This document shows positions 34,378-43,084 of a DNA stretch of 64,000 nt, one piece after another. Location: the NCBI GenBank assembly GCA_002449765.1, contig DJXN01000010.1, positions 1 to 64,000 on the forward strand, in the 5' to 3' direction. Within the stretch, counting starts at the first letter, position 1. Every line of letters starts with the position of its first letter. The translations under genes and the position numbers were made by a program. This DNA is from Fibrobacter sp. UBA7003 (lineage in GTDB: Bacteria > Fibrobacterota > Fibrobacteria > Fibrobacterales > Fibrobacteraceae). The notes under the pieces are model-generated. The model was given only the letters and a program-made list of their open reading frames with translations. It ran no database searches and was not told the DNA's origin.

Positions 34378-34548
34378 ATGAATTTGAAGTTTGAAAAGAA
34401 AGAATACGTTGCCCCGAAGCTCACTTTTATCGATATGCGCGGTGACATGTACCTGCTCGCTGGTTCCGGTGGTGACGGTCCCGATGCCGATGACTACGAC
34501 GACGAACTCGGATTCAACCTGAACGAAGGTGCAGACCGTATCGCATAA
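34378..34548 (+). CDS. 56-residue acidic peptide, possible RiPP-like or exported peptide
   Basis: Short ORF with AGGGGTGG seven bases upstream of the ATG. The first half is basic-hydrophobic (FEKKEYVAPKLTFIDMRG) and runs into DMYLLAGSGG. The second half is very acidic (DGPDADDYDDELGFNLNEGA). This leader-like half, a Gly-Gly junction and a different second half resemble short FCB peptides of the KKxYxxPxxxxI...LLAxSG type, whose roles are mostly unknown. The stop overlaps the next gene, an NTP_transf_5 nucleotidyltransferase, by 20 bases, and a secreted protein precedes it. A modified or exported peptide is an inference; a small regulatory protein is an alternative. Confidence 0.65.
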   Translation: MNLKFEKKEYVAPKLTFIDMRGDMYLLAGSGGDGPDADDYDDELGFNLNEGADRIA

Positions 34549-35677
34549 CGATTCTACGAGGCGTACGCGTCTCTTCTTTACACTCCTGCGATTTGCCATA
34601 GGGGCTTCGCGGGAGTTTCCTGTTTTTGGGGTGGGCGATATTTCTGCCGAAGACTGGGAATGGCTATACAGGCTGTATGGTCGGCAGTCGCTTTTGGGTG
34701 TTGCCTTTTATGCGATTCAAAAGCTTTCATCAGGGAAGCCCGAAACTCTCGGGATGCCGCGCCAGCTTTATCTCAAATGGTATTACCAGGCTGAGGGCGT
34801 CCGGTCGCTGAACGAGCGGCATTATGCGTGTTCTAGCGAGTTGACTCAGAAGTTTGCTGCGGAAGGTTGCCAATCGTTCATTCTCAAGGGGCAGGCGAAT
34901 TCCCTGCTTTACCCGGACAAGTTTATCCGCCAGACGGGAGATATCGACATCTGGGTTTCTGGCGGGCGAGAACGTGTTCTTGAGCTGCTCCGGAAGATGG
35001 ACTTGCTAGAAGATACGAAGATCTCTAGCCACGACGTCCTTCTTCCCAAGAAGGTGTTCGGGGAAGAGGTCGAGGTTCATTTCGGGTTCGGGGTCGACCG
35101 TTGCAGCCCTTTTGCGAACAAACGCATGCTCGCATTCCTTGACGCGGAAACGCACAACGCGACACTTGTGCCCGAGGGCTTTTATGCCCCTTCCAGCAAG
35201 TTCGCGCTGGTCATGCAGCTCTCGCATATCTACAAGCACATGCTGGGCCTCGGGGTAGGGATGCGCCAGCTGGTAGATTACTTCATGCTGCTTCAAGCAT
35301 CGTCGAGTGAGGAACGTACCGAGATTGCCTCGCTGCTCGGGGCCATGAACTTGCGGCGATTTGCAGGTGCCCTCATGTGGGTGCTTACGAAATGTCTCGG
35401 ACTAGAAAGTGAATACCTGCTTTGCCCGCCCGATGCCCGCCGCGGTCGCATTCTCCTTCGTGAAATCATGCGTGACGGCAACTTCGGGAAATTCGCGGAT
35501 CGGCGTCGCGGTTCTGTCTGGCGCTGGTGGCTAAAAAACCGCCTCCGTCTGGTCACATTCCTCCCGTTCGATTTCTCCGAAGTTTCGTGGTTCCTGCTGC
35601 GCTACTGGGCTTCGTTCGTGTTCTTGATGCCCCAGCGCATTCTGGCCCTCCGCCAGTATAAAGAACGTCACAAATAG
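34529..35677 (+). CDS. NTP_transf_5 family nucleotidyltransferase
   Basis: 382 residues. The nucleotidyltransferase core has FILKGQANSLLYPDKFIRQT and GDIDIWVSGGRERV near 125-150, with the Asp pair in GDIDI for metal binding. The rest is helical, with QLSHIYKHMLGLGVGMRQLVD (one helix, split by a turn) near 232. PF14907 members are uncharacterised but recur in exopolysaccharide loci and in some peptide-modification (RiPP) clusters. GTG 34529 is the only reasonable start before the conserved region and overlaps the small peptide ORF by 20 bases, implying translational coupling. It is the last gene of the cluster. Confidence 0.78.
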   Translation: MQTVSHNDSTRRTRLFFTLLRFAIGASREFPVFGVGDISAEDWEWLYRLYGRQSLLGVAFYAIQKLSSGKPETLGMPRQLYLKWYYQAEGVRSLNERHYACSSELTQKFAAEGCQSFILKGQANSLLYPDKFIRQTGDIDIWVSGGRERVLELLRKMDLLEDTKISSHDVLLPKKVFGEEVEVHFGFGVDRCSPFANKRMLAFLDAETHNATLVPEGFYAPSSKFALVMQLSHIYKHMLGLGVGMRQLVDYFMLLQASSSEERTEIASLLGAMNLRRFAGALMWVLTKCLGLESEYLLCPPDARRGRILLREIMRDGNFGKFADRRRGSVWRWWLKNRLRLVTFLPFDFSEVSWFLLRYWASFVFLMPQRILALRQYKERHK

Positions 35678-35695
35678 ATATGGCGTAAAAAATAT

Positions 35696-35737
35696 GCCAA
35701 TTTTTTATAAAATTGGCTTGTTTTTTATGCCAATTTT
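35696..35737 (+). promoter_or_regulatory. Hairpin and repeated half-site upstream of AAA ATPase
   Basis: GCCAATTTT-TTAT-AAAATTGGC at 35696-35717 is a 9-bp perfect inverted repeat, and ATGCCAATTTT recurs at 35727-35737. The repeats flank the promoter box, so they may be an operator. Confidence 0.5.
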
Positions 35738-35740
35738 GTG

Positions 35741-35747
35741 TATATTG
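35741..35747 (+). promoter_or_regulatory. Promoter box TATATTG, leaderless spacing
   Basis: Five bases before ATG 35753, with no Shine-Dalgarno. Confidence 0.4.
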
Positions 35748-35752
35748 TTGAT

Positions 35753-37051
35753 ATGGAAAAAGTAATTGCCGAAATTTTGCGTGAATTTTATGAGAATGGC
35801 GTGCCGACAGATGTTTGCCGTCGCCCTGTAGAATTTCTCGAAAAAAAAAGAAATGCCACTTCTATTATCGGTATGCGTCGCACTGGGAAAACCTATATAA
35901 CGTACCAGCGTATGCACGAACTTATTGATGCCGGTTTGCCTCTGAATCGAATTGTTTATGTCAACTTTGATGATGAGCGTTTAAGGGGTATCAAGGTGGA
36001 CGATCTCCATCTTATCGGTGATGTGCATGCGACAATGTTTCCTGAGGCGGCTCGGGAAAAATGCTGGTATTTTTTGGATGAGTTACAGGATGTTGATGGC
36101 TGGGAATTTTATGCTCGACGTCTAATAGATTCTGCGTTGGTTCAACTATGTGTGACCGGATCTTCATCTAAGTTGCTTTCATCAGAGGTGGCGACTCAAC
36201 TTCGTGGTCGATCTTTGGATATGGAGGTCTTTCCTCTGTCTTTTTCGGAATTTCTGCAATTTAATGGGATTTTTAAGAATGTTCCTGAAAAACCATTTTC
36301 GTCTAGGACTAGTGGTTTATTGCGTAATGCCATGGCTCGATATTTGGACGAGGGTGGTTTCCCTGATATACAAGGGGAGAATGTTCGTGTCCGGAACAAG
36401 TTGTTGCAGGAGTATGTGAATGCCGTTGTATTTAGGGATGTTATAGAACGGCATGAAATTTCGAGTGTGCAGGCGCTTCGGTATACTTTAGATTATGTTA
36501 TCCATAATTATGCGCGGAAAGTTTCGACTCGTGCCATCTCTGGCACGTTGAAGGCAATGGGGATTTCGGACAATCGTGAATATATTTCTAATTATCTTCG
36601 CTATTTAGCCGATGCGTATCTCATTTATCCTGTATCTATAAGGACGGATTCTGTTTCGGTGCGTAGAACAAATCCTGATAAATATTATATGGTTGATACT
36701 GGGGTTGTTCGTGCGATGACGCCAAAGAATGATGCTGAAAAAGGGTGGCTTCTAGAGAACCTTGTTTTTATGCATTTCCGGCGTGGAAATAATAAAATTG
36801 AGTATTATATCAATCGTGCTGGCGGCGAAGTTGATTTCCTTGTTACGAATCTTGATACGAAATCTAGGCGACTCGTTCAGGTTGCTTGGGATATGGAACA
36901 GCAGGACACGTTCAAGAGAGAGATAGATGCGATTCGTTTGGCGAAAGAAGAAATTAAAGTGAAAAATTGCTGCATCGTTACATGGAATTCGGAAGCCATA
37001 TTAGAAAATGGCATTAATGTGATTCCAATTTGGAAATTCTGTCTCGAATAA
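35753..37051 (+). CDS. AAA_14/DUF4143 family ATPase
   Basis: 432 residues. The N-terminal AAA domain has Walker A GMRRTGKT near 39 and Walker B CWYFLDELQDVDGWE near 103, plus a sensor Ser/Thr in CVTGSSSKLL. The C-terminal DUF4143 domain (about 195-400) carries the restriction-endonuclease-like NRAGGEVDFLV. These proteins are widespread, often mobile and in variable numbers; a molecular role is not established. The gene has its own promoter and an inverted-repeat operator-like site, and is followed by an intrinsic terminator, so it is a self-contained unit. It is AT-rich relative to the flanking genes, suggesting transfer. Confidence 0.87.
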   Translation: MEKVIAEILREFYENGVPTDVCRRPVEFLEKKRNATSIIGMRRTGKTYITYQRMHELIDAGLPLNRIVYVNFDDERLRGIKVDDLHLIGDVHATMFPEAAREKCWYFLDELQDVDGWEFYARRLIDSALVQLCVTGSSSKLLSSEVATQLRGRSLDMEVFPLSFSEFLQFNGIFKNVPEKPFSSRTSGLLRNAMARYLDEGGFPDIQGENVRVRNKLLQEYVNAVVFRDVIERHEISSVQALRYTLDYVIHNYARKVSTRAISGTLKAMGISDNREYISNYLRYLADAYLIYPVSIRTDSVSVRRTNPDKYYMVDTGVVRAMTPKNDAEKGWLLENLVFMHFRRGNNKIEYYINRAGGEVDFLVTNLDTKSRRLVQVAWDMEQQDTFKREIDAIRLAKEEIKVKNCCIVTWNSEAILENGINVIPIWKFCLE

Positions 37052-37067
37052 TTATGTAATAAAAATG

Positions 37068-37105
37068 GCGGCCCAACTGTCGCCAGATGGGGCCGCGCTT
37101 TTTTT
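37068..37105 (+). terminator. Intrinsic terminator after AAA ATPase
   Basis: GCGGCCC stem pairing with GGGCCGC around an AACTGTCGCCAGATG loop, followed by GCTTTTTTT. Confidence 0.75.
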
Positions 37106-37110
37106 AGAAA

Positions 37111-37182
37111 GATGCTCGACTTCTCCCCAAAGAGGATAACTCTACTATGGCAACAAGTTGCCAAGTATCGTATAGCGAGCAT
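37111..37182. repeat. Palindromic element, long form, at aqpZ 3' end
   Basis: Outer arms ATGCTCG 37112-37118 and CGAGCAT 37176-37182 enclose an inner hairpin, TGGCAA-CAAG-TTGCCA at 37148-37163. The sequence GCGAGCATGACGAT is shared with the short form at 38093. Confidence 0.65.
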
Positions 37183-37192
37183 GACGATCGCC

Positions 37193-37933
37193 TTACTTCT
37201 TTTCGCCCTTGCAGCACTTGCATTCGGCCAAGCACTTGTATGCAACGCCGCCGATGACGCCGCCGAGAATCGGGGCGACCCAGAAGAGCCAGAGCTGCTT
37301 GATGGCGGCCCCGCCAACGAACACTGCCATTGCGGTAGAGCGGGCCGGGTTCACGGAGGTGTTGGTCACCGGGATAGAGATGAGGTGGATGAGCGTGAGG
37401 CAGAGGCCGATGGCAATCGGGGCGAAGCCTGCCGGAGCTCGGCCGTCGGTAGCGCCCATAATCACGAACAGGAAGATGGCGGTGAGCACGGTTTCTATCA
37501 GGAACGCGCCGCACATGCCGGTGGTCTTGCCGCCGAAGGCGTTCACGCCGTTGGTGAGCGTGTCGGACCAGCCGTTGGTGGCGAATGCGCCAATGCCTGC
37601 GTTGGTGAGGTCGGGCTGGGCGATGCAGTAGAGCACTGCCGCAGCGACGATACCGCCGATGACCTGGGCCACGATGTAGGCCGGAGCTTCCTTAGCGGGG
37701 AAGCGGCCGCCGGCAACCTGGCCCAGCGTGACGGCCGGGTTCAGGTGGCAACCCGAAATGTGGCCGATGGCGTATGCCATGGTGAGCACGGTGAGGCCGA
37801 ATGCGAGCGACACGCCCATGTAGCCGATACCGGTGGTCGGAACGCCGCAAGCAAGCACGGCGGCACCGCAGCCGCCAAACACAAGCCAGAAGGTGCCGAT
37901 AGCTTCGGCAATGGCACGAGTAGTAAGTTTCAT
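37193..37933 (-). CDS. aqpZ: Aquaporin Z
   Basis: Inner-membrane water channel, 246 residues, six helices and two half-helices bearing [12 protein letters not shown] near 66 and [13 protein letters not shown] near 190. [17 protein letters not shown] is nearly identical to E. coli AqpZ, including His and Arg of the narrow selectivity filter, which indicates water rather than glycerol transport. The C-terminus is an unusual Cys/Lys tail, [13 protein letters not shown]. The start chosen is ATG 37933 ([16 protein letters not shown]) with GGAG six bases upstream; an ATG 12 bases further up lies at the ribosome site itself. It stands alone. A palindromic element lies immediately downstream. Confidence 0.95.
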   Translation of the reverse strand: MKLTTRAIAEAIGTFWLVFGGCGAAVLACGVPTTGIGYMGVSLAFGLTVLTMAYAIGHISGCHLNPAVTLGQVAGGRFPAKEAPAYIVAQVIGGIVAAAVLYCIAQPDLTNAGIGAFATNGWSDTLTNGVNAFGGKTTGMCGAFLIETVLTAIFLFVIMGATDGRAPAGFAPIAIGLCLTLIHLISIPVTNTSVNPARSTAMAVFVGGAAIKQLWLFWVAPILGGVIGGVAYKCLAECKCCKGEKK

Positions 37934-38050
37934 AAACATCTCCATAGTTTGGGGTTAAAAGTTGTGCCTTAATTTAGCAAAGCGAATTGCATGAATTCAG
38001 CAAAAAAATGAGAAAAAAAGTTTTCGTGAGTAAACTCACAGTTGTATGCA

Positions 38051-38077
38051 AAAAAAATAGTCCGGTTGAACCGGACT
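38051..38077 (-). terminator. Intrinsic terminator after aspS
   Basis: On the minus strand AGTCCGG-TTCAA-CCGGACT is followed by ATTTTTTT. A small GTGAGT-AA-ACTCAC hairpin lies further along at 38027-38040. Confidence 0.75.
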
Positions 38078-38092
38078 ACTTTGAAAGGGTAG

Positions 38093-38112
38093 ATGCTCGC
38101 CTTCGCGAGCAT
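38093..38112. repeat. Palindromic element, short form, at aspS 3' end
   Basis: ATGCTCGC-CTTC-GCGAGCAT, an eight-base perfect stem, followed by GACGATAGCCTTAC, which runs into the aspS stop exactly as at aqpZ. Confidence 0.7.
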
Positions 38113-38122
38113 GACGATAGCC

Positions 38123-39916
38123 TTACTTTTTGTCGGCGCCCTTGGGCATCTGCACGGAGATATGGATGTCCTGCAGCTGCTGGAGGTCGACTTCGCTCGG
38201 GCACTGGTCCATCGGGCTAGAAGCGCTTGTGTTCTTCGGGAACGCGATGAAGTCGCGGATGGATTCTTCACCTTCCATGGTAGCGACAACGCGGTCCAAG
38301 CCGAAGGCGAGGCCACCGTGCGGAGGAGCGCCGTACTTGAAGGCGTCGACGAAGAAGCCGAATTTTTCCTTCACCTGTTCTTCGGAGAGGCCGAGCAGGC
38401 GGAACACCTTCTCCTGCACTTCCGGGTTGTGGATACGGATAGAACCGCCACCGATTTCCACGCCGTTCAGAACGAGGTCGTAGGCTTCGGCGTTGCAATC
38501 CTTGAGATTGCCACCGAGCATCATGTCGAGGTGTTCCGGGAGCGGGTTGGTGAACGGGTGGTGCATGGCCATGTAGCGGCCTTCGGTGTCGCTGTATTCG
38601 AACATCGGGAATTCGGTAATCCAAACAAATTCGCGCTTCTTCGGATCGCGGAGGCCCTTGATGCGGGCGACTTCCAGGCGGAGCTGGCCCATGGCGGTTG
38701 CTGCAACCTTTTCGGGGCCTGCGATGAAGAACATCATGTCGCCGCACTTGGCACCGACGGCGTCACGCAGTTCGTTGAGCTGTTCAGTCGTGAAGAACTT
38801 GCCGACCTGGGTTTCCACTTCGTCGTTTTCCTTGACGCGCATCCACACGAGGCCCTTAGAACCGTACTTGCCCACGTAGGCGGTGAGTTCGTCGATCTGC
38901 TTGCGGGTGAAGTCCACGCAGCCCTTGGCGGCGATACCGCGAATCTTGCCACCGGCGGCAACGCAGTTCTTGAACACGCCGAATTCGGACTTGGCGCCGA
39001 TTTCGGACACGTCGTGGATTTCGAGGTCGAAGCGGAGGTCCGGCTTGTCGGAACCGTACTTGAGCATAGCTTCGTGCCACTTCATGCGGCGGATGTGGCG
39101 CGGCGGTTCGAAGTTCCAAACCTTGCCCAAAACTTCAGTCACGAACTTGTCGAACATTTCCATCACGTCGTCCTGGTCCACGAAGGACATCTCGACGTCA
39201 ATCTGCGTGAATTCCGGCTGACGGTCGGCGCGGAGGTCTTCGTCGCGGAAGCACTTGGCAATCTGGAAGTAACGGTCCATGCCGGCAATCATCAAAAGCT
39301 GCTTGTACTGCTGCGGAGACTGCGGGAGGGCGTAGAACTTGCCCGGGTTCACACGGCTCGGCACCAGGTAGTCGCGGGCGCCTTCCGGAGTGGACTTGCA
39401 GAGCACCGGAGTTTCAATGTTTTCAAAACCGTTAGCGTAGAAGAAGTCGTACACGGCCTTGAGGAAGCGGCTCTTGAGGAGGAGCTTCTTTTGGATCCAC
39501 GGACGGCGGAGGTCTAGGTAGCGGTACTGTAGGCGCAGGTCATCGTTTTCTTTGCACTCTTCGTTCGGGTCGTTGATGGCCAAGGGGGAGGTGAGGGCCG
39601 CGTTCAAAATTTCAATCTGGTCGATCTTGACTTCGATTTCGCCCGTGGCGAGCTTCTCGTTAGCGTTGCCTTCTTCGCGGGCGTAAACCTTGCCGGTCAC
39701 CGTAATCACGTATTCGTTGCGGAGCTGTTCGGCGGTCTTCATCACGTCGGCATTGTAGTCCGGGTTGAAGACGATCTGGGTCTTGCCATACTTGTCGCGG
39801 AGGTCCACAAAAATCACACCACCATGGTCGCGGCGGCGATCCACCCAACCGGCGAGTGTTACAGTCTGGCCAACATCTGCCTTGCGCAGCTGGCCGCAGT
39901 TATGAGTACGTTTCAT
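38123..39916 (-). CDS. aspS: Aspartyl-tRNA synthetase (bacterial type)
   Basis: Charges tRNA-Asp in the cytoplasm. 597 residues, the usual bacterial length with the GAD insertion domain. The N-terminal OB-fold anticodon domain starts MKRTHNCGQLRKADVGQTV and contains GWVDRRRDHGG. Class II motif 2, FRDEDLRADRQPEFTQID, lies near 220, and motif 3, GGLAFGLDRVVATM, lies near 540. It is monocistronic, with a TATATTTA promoter box on the minus strand about 35 bp upstream and a terminator downstream. Whether it also charges tRNA-Asn cannot be read here. A long ORF on the opposite strand is a shadow. Confidence 0.97.
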   Translation of the reverse strand: MKRTHNCGQLRKADVGQTVTLAGWVDRRRDHGGVIFVDLRDKYGKTQIVFNPDYNADVMKTAEQLRNEYVITVTGKVYAREEGNANEKLATGEIEVKIDQIEILNAALTSPLAINDPNEECKENDDLRLQYRYLDLRRPWIQKKLLLKSRFLKAVYDFFYANGFENIETPVLCKSTPEGARDYLVPSRVNPGKFYALPQSPQQYKQLLMIAGMDRYFQIAKCFRDEDLRADRQPEFTQIDVEMSFVDQDDVMEMFDKFVTEVLGKVWNFEPPRHIRRMKWHEAMLKYGSDKPDLRFDLEIHDVSEIGAKSEFGVFKNCVAAGGKIRGIAAKGCVDFTRKQIDELTAYVGKYGSKGLVWMRVKENDEVETQVGKFFTTEQLNELRDAVGAKCGDMMFFIAGPEKVAATAMGQLRLEVARIKGLRDPKKREFVWITEFPMFEYSDTEGRYMAMHHPFTNPLPEHLDMMLGGNLKDCNAEAYDLVLNGVEIGGGSIRIHNPEVQEKVFRLLGLSEEQVKEKFGFFVDAFKYGAPPHGGLAFGLDRVVATMEGEESIRDFIAFPKNTSASSPMDQCPSEVDLQQLQDIHISVQMPKGADKK

Positions 39917-40126
39917 GTTAGTATCCTTGGATAGTTTTTTTTCGGGTGTAAATATAGCAAAAGAGTTTGGGGCGAGTGAGGCGTAAAAACAAGGAAAAAG
40001 TGTAGAACAAGCGGGTCCGATATGATGAAATCAGGATGTTTCCCCCTGTGAACAGAAAAATGGGAGAAACTCCCGCTTTTGTTGTCAAAATCTTGTATTT
40101 TTAAGCAAAAAACATAAGGATGGAAT

Positions 40127-41305
40127 ATGGAAAATTTCAATTTCTACAGCCCCACGGAATTTATATTTGGCATGGACCGCGAAAACGAGTGCGGTGCGCT
40201 TGTCAAGAAGTATGGCGGCACGAAGGTGCTGATTCATTACGGTGGTGGCTCTGCGGTACGCTCCGGCTTGATTGACCGAGTGAAGGCGAGCCTTGACGCT
40301 GCAGGAATTCCGCATGTGGAACTGGGTGGCGTGAAGCCGAATCCGCATGATTCGCTTGTGTACAAGGGCATTGAGATTGTCCGCCAGAACGGTATTGACT
40401 TTATCCTTGCGGTGGGTGGCGGCTCTACGATTGATAGTTCCAAGGCCATTGCGATGGGTGCTGTTTACGATGGCGATTTTTGGGACTTTTACGATGGCAA
40501 GGCCTCGGCGGCGGCAGCGCTCCCGATTGGCGTGGTGCAGACGATTGCGGCTGCCGGTTCCGAAGGTAGCGGCGACTCCGTGATCACCAAGGAAGATGGC
40601 ATGCTCAAGCGCGGTGCAAGCAGCGAACATATTCGCCCGAAATTCGCGGTGCAGAATCCGGCGCTCCTTTGCACGTTGCCTGCTTACCAGACGGCTTGCG
40701 GCATTACCGATATCATGGCTCACGTTTTTGAACGTTACTTCACGAACACGCTGGAAGTGGAAATTACCGACCGCCTGTGCGAAGCGGTGCTCCTCACGAT
40801 GGTGAAGGAAGGCCCCCGCGCCATTGCCGACCCCGCCAACTACCAGGTGCGTGCAAACATTATGTGGGCGGGGACGGTAGCCCACAACGGCGTTGTGGGC
40901 TGCGGGCGCAGTCAGGACTGGAACAGCCACGCCATCGAACATGAACTTTCGGCGCTTTACGACTGCGCCCATGGCGCGGGCCTAGCAGTCATCATGCCCG
41001 CCTGGATGGAATACGTGGTGGACCACAACGTGATGCGCTTTGCTCAGATGGCAACGCGCGTGTTCGGCTGCGAGATGAATTTCGAGAACCCGAAGGCCAC
41101 CGCCCTCGAAGGCATCAAGGCATTCCGCCGCTTCTTGCATTCCATCGGTATGCCGATTAACTTTGCAGAACTCGGCGCGAAGGAAGAGGATATCCCGAAG
41201 ATGGTGGAAAAGCTGAACCCGGGCGACGGCTGGGGCTTCGTGCCGCTCAAGGCGAAGGACGTGACCGCGATTTACACCATTGCCGCCCACGCCTCTCTTG
41301 ATTGA
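40127..41305 (+). CDS. Iron-dependent alcohol dehydrogenase (BdhA/YqhD-like)
   Basis: Cytoplasmic NAD(P)H-dependent alcohol or aldehyde oxidoreductase, 392 residues. The dinucleotide loop is VGGGSTIDSSKAIA near 96-109; the metal ligands are Asp and His in TDIMAHVFE near 196-204 and two His in SHAIEHELSALYDCAHGAG near 266-285. The overall pattern (YSPTEFIFG start) matches butanol dehydrogenase and YqhD. The likely role is disposal of reducing power or aldehyde detoxification during fermentation. Start ATG 40127 with AAGGATGG upstream. It stands alone; the 210-bp upstream gap holds a weak GGGAG-AAA-CTCCC hairpin near 40061. Confidence 0.9.
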   Translation: MENFNFYSPTEFIFGMDRENECGALVKKYGGTKVLIHYGGGSAVRSGLIDRVKASLDAAGIPHVELGGVKPNPHDSLVYKGIEIVRQNGIDFILAVGGGSTIDSSKAIAMGAVYDGDFWDFYDGKASAAAALPIGVVQTIAAAGSEGSGDSVITKEDGMLKRGASSEHIRPKFAVQNPALLCTLPAYQTACGITDIMAHVFERYFTNTLEVEITDRLCEAVLLTMVKEGPRAIADPANYQVRANIMWAGTVAHNGVVGCGRSQDWNSHAIEHELSALYDCAHGAGLAVIMPAWMEYVVDHNVMRFAQMATRVFGCEMNFENPKATALEGIKAFRRFLHSIGMPINFAELGAKEEDIPKMVEKLNPGDGWGFVPLKAKDVTAIYTIAAHASLD

Positions 41306-41367
41306 TTCGCAAAGAAAAATATTTAGTCGCTGCTTTTAATATTTAGGACGAAAATTTTAAGCGAAAG

Positions 41368-41715
41368 TTAATCGCATTTCTTGAAGAAGCAGCTGCGGGC
41401 GCCCGTGTGGCAAGCGACTTGCGGGCCCTGCATGCGGACCTTGAAGAGCAATGCGTCAGAGTCGCAGTCGGCGGCCCATTCAACGACCGTCATCACGTTT
41501 CCGCTCGTGTCGCCCTTGTGCCAGTATTCCTTGCGGCTGCGGCTCCAGAATACCATCTCGCCGCATTCGTGTGTGCGGCGCAGTGCTTCTTCGTTCATCC
41601 AGGCCATCATCAGAACGTCGCCCTTGTCGGCGTCCTGCACGATTGCCGGCGCAAGTGCAACCCCGTCCACGACCACTTCGAATTTAATCTCTTTAATTAA
41701 TTCATCAAAGCTCAT
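41368..41715 (-). CDS. hisI: Phosphoribosyl-AMP cyclohydrolase
   Basis: Histidine biosynthesis: opens the adenine ring of PR-AMP. 115 residues, the single-domain HisI without the HisE half. Conserved blocks are [29 protein letters not shown], the metal-binding Asp in [11 protein letters not shown] and the Zn Cys in [17 protein letters not shown] upstream gives the start at 41715. It follows proA in the same direction with a 46-bp gap, so the two may be co-transcribed, joining a histidine and a proline step. Other his genes are not in the window apart from hisS. Confidence 0.95.
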   Translation of the reverse strand: MSFDELIKEIKFEVVVDGVALAPAIVQDADKGDVLMMAWMNEEALRRTHECGEMVFWSRSRKEYWHKGDTSGNVMTVVEWAADCDSDALLFKVRMQGPQVACHTGARSCFFKKCD

Positions 41716-41761
41716 CTTTCGCCTTTCGTCTGTAGGCGCAAAGCGCCGTTCTTTCGTCTAG

Positions 41762-43033
41762 TTATGCCCTCACCTGGCCGTTGCCGCGCAGAACCCACTT
41801 GTAGGTGCAGAGGCTTTCTACGCCCATCGGGCCACGGGCATGCAGCTTGTCGGTAGAAATGCCCACTTCGGCGCCCAGGCCGTATTCGCCACCGTCTGCA
41901 AAGCGGGTGCTGGCGTTCACCATCACGCTGCTGCTGTCCACGTTGGCGACAAAGTAATCCTGCACGCTAGCGTCTTCGGCGACGACCGCTTCGGTGTGGC
42001 GGCTGCTGTTCGCTTCGATGTGGTCGCATGCTTCGGCGACGTTATCGACGAACTTGACGCTTGCCTTGAGGGCGAGGTATTCGTGGTGGTAGTTGGAGTC
42101 GTCGCCGATGTCCTTGATGCGGCTGTCGTGGCTCTGGGCGTCCTTGTTGCCGAAGAGTTCCACGCCACGGTCGGCGAGGCAATCCAGGAGTTTCTTGACG
42201 TTGGCGTCATCGATATGGCGGTCGATAATCACGCATTCCATCGCGTTGCACACGCCGGTGCGCTGCGTCTTCGCGTTGATGAGGATGTTCACCGCCTTTT
42301 CGATGTCGGCGGACTTGTCCACGTACACGTGGCAGATGCCGTTGAAGTGCTTGATCACGGGAATCTTGCTCTGGTCGACCACGGCGCGGATCAGGCGTTC
42401 GCCGCCGCGGGGAATCACGAGGTCGATGCAGTCGCTGCGCTGCAACAGCATGCCCACCAAATCGTGGCTCGTTTCGGTCACGAGCTGCACGGCGTCTTGG
42501 TCGATGCCTTCTTCGGCGAGAGCTTCGTGGAAAATGCCCGCGAGGCACTTGGCGGAATTCAGCGATTCCTTGCCACCGCGCAAAATCACGGCATTGCCCG
42601 CCTTAAAGCAGAGGCATGCGCCATCGATGGTCACGTTCGGGCGGCTTTCGAAAATGAAAAATACGGCGCCGATAGGCACGGCCACGCGGCTAATCTTGAT
42701 TCCGTTCTTCAGTTCGCGACTTTCCAGCACCCGGTTCAGCGGGTCGGTAAACGCGGCGATTTCTTCGGCGCCCTTGGCCATCGCTTCGATGCGGGCGTCG
42801 TTCAAAGTCAGACGGTCCATCTTGGCGTCGTCGAGCTTGCCGGCGGCGGCTTCAAGGTCCAATTTGTTGGCGGCAAGGATTTCCGGTTTTTTCTCGCGGA
42901 GCATTTTTGCCACGAGGTTGAGCACGGTACTCCGCTTTTCTCCGGAGAGCGTACGCAGGTTCTTGCTTGCTTTCTTGGCGTTCAGGGCCAGAAGATTTGA
43001 ATATTCGTCCAAGTTGGAATAATTTTTCAGCAT
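41762..43033 (-). CDS. proA: Gamma-glutamyl phosphate reductase
   Basis: Second step of proline synthesis: reduces gamma-glutamyl phosphate to glutamate semialdehyde with NADPH. 423 residues, aldehyde dehydrogenase fold. The catalytic Cys is in TGVCNAMECVI near 259; other blocks are VPIGAVFFIFESRPNVT and RFADGGEYGLGAEVGIST at the C-terminus. A TATATTA box five bases upstream of the ATG and no Shine-Dalgarno suggest a near-leaderless transcript. proB is not adjacent. It precedes hisI on the same strand. Confidence 0.96.
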   Translation of the reverse strand: MLKNYSNLDEYSNLLALNAKKASKNLRTLSGEKRSTVLNLVAKMLREKKPEILAANKLDLEAAAGKLDDAKMDRLTLNDARIEAMAKGAEEIAAFTDPLNRVLESRELKNGIKISRVAVPIGAVFFIFESRPNVTIDGACLCFKAGNAVILRGGKESLNSAKCLAGIFHEALAEEGIDQDAVQLVTETSHDLVGMLLQRSDCIDLVIPRGGERLIRAVVDQSKIPVIKHFNGICHVYVDKSADIEKAVNILINAKTQRTGVCNAMECVIIDRHIDDANVKKLLDCLADRGVELFGNKDAQSHDSRIKDIGDDSNYHHEYLALKASVKFVDNVAEACDHIEANSSRHTEAVVAEDASVQDYFVANVDSSSVMVNASTRFADGGEYGLGAEVGISTDKLHARGPMGVESLCTYKWVLRGNGQVRA

Positions 43034-43038
43034 ATTTT

Positions 43039-43045
43039 TAATATA
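43039..43045 (-). promoter_or_regulatory. Promoter box TATATTA for proA, leaderless spacing
   Basis: Five bases upstream of ATG 43033 on the minus strand. Confidence 0.35.
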
Positions 43046-43084
43046 GAAACTTGATTTTAGTCACGCTTTTGTGTATTTTACTAA

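Noticed and set aside
38093..39517. A 474-codon plus-strand frame
   Set aside because: Antisense to aspS; begins inside the 3' palindrome and has no family features.
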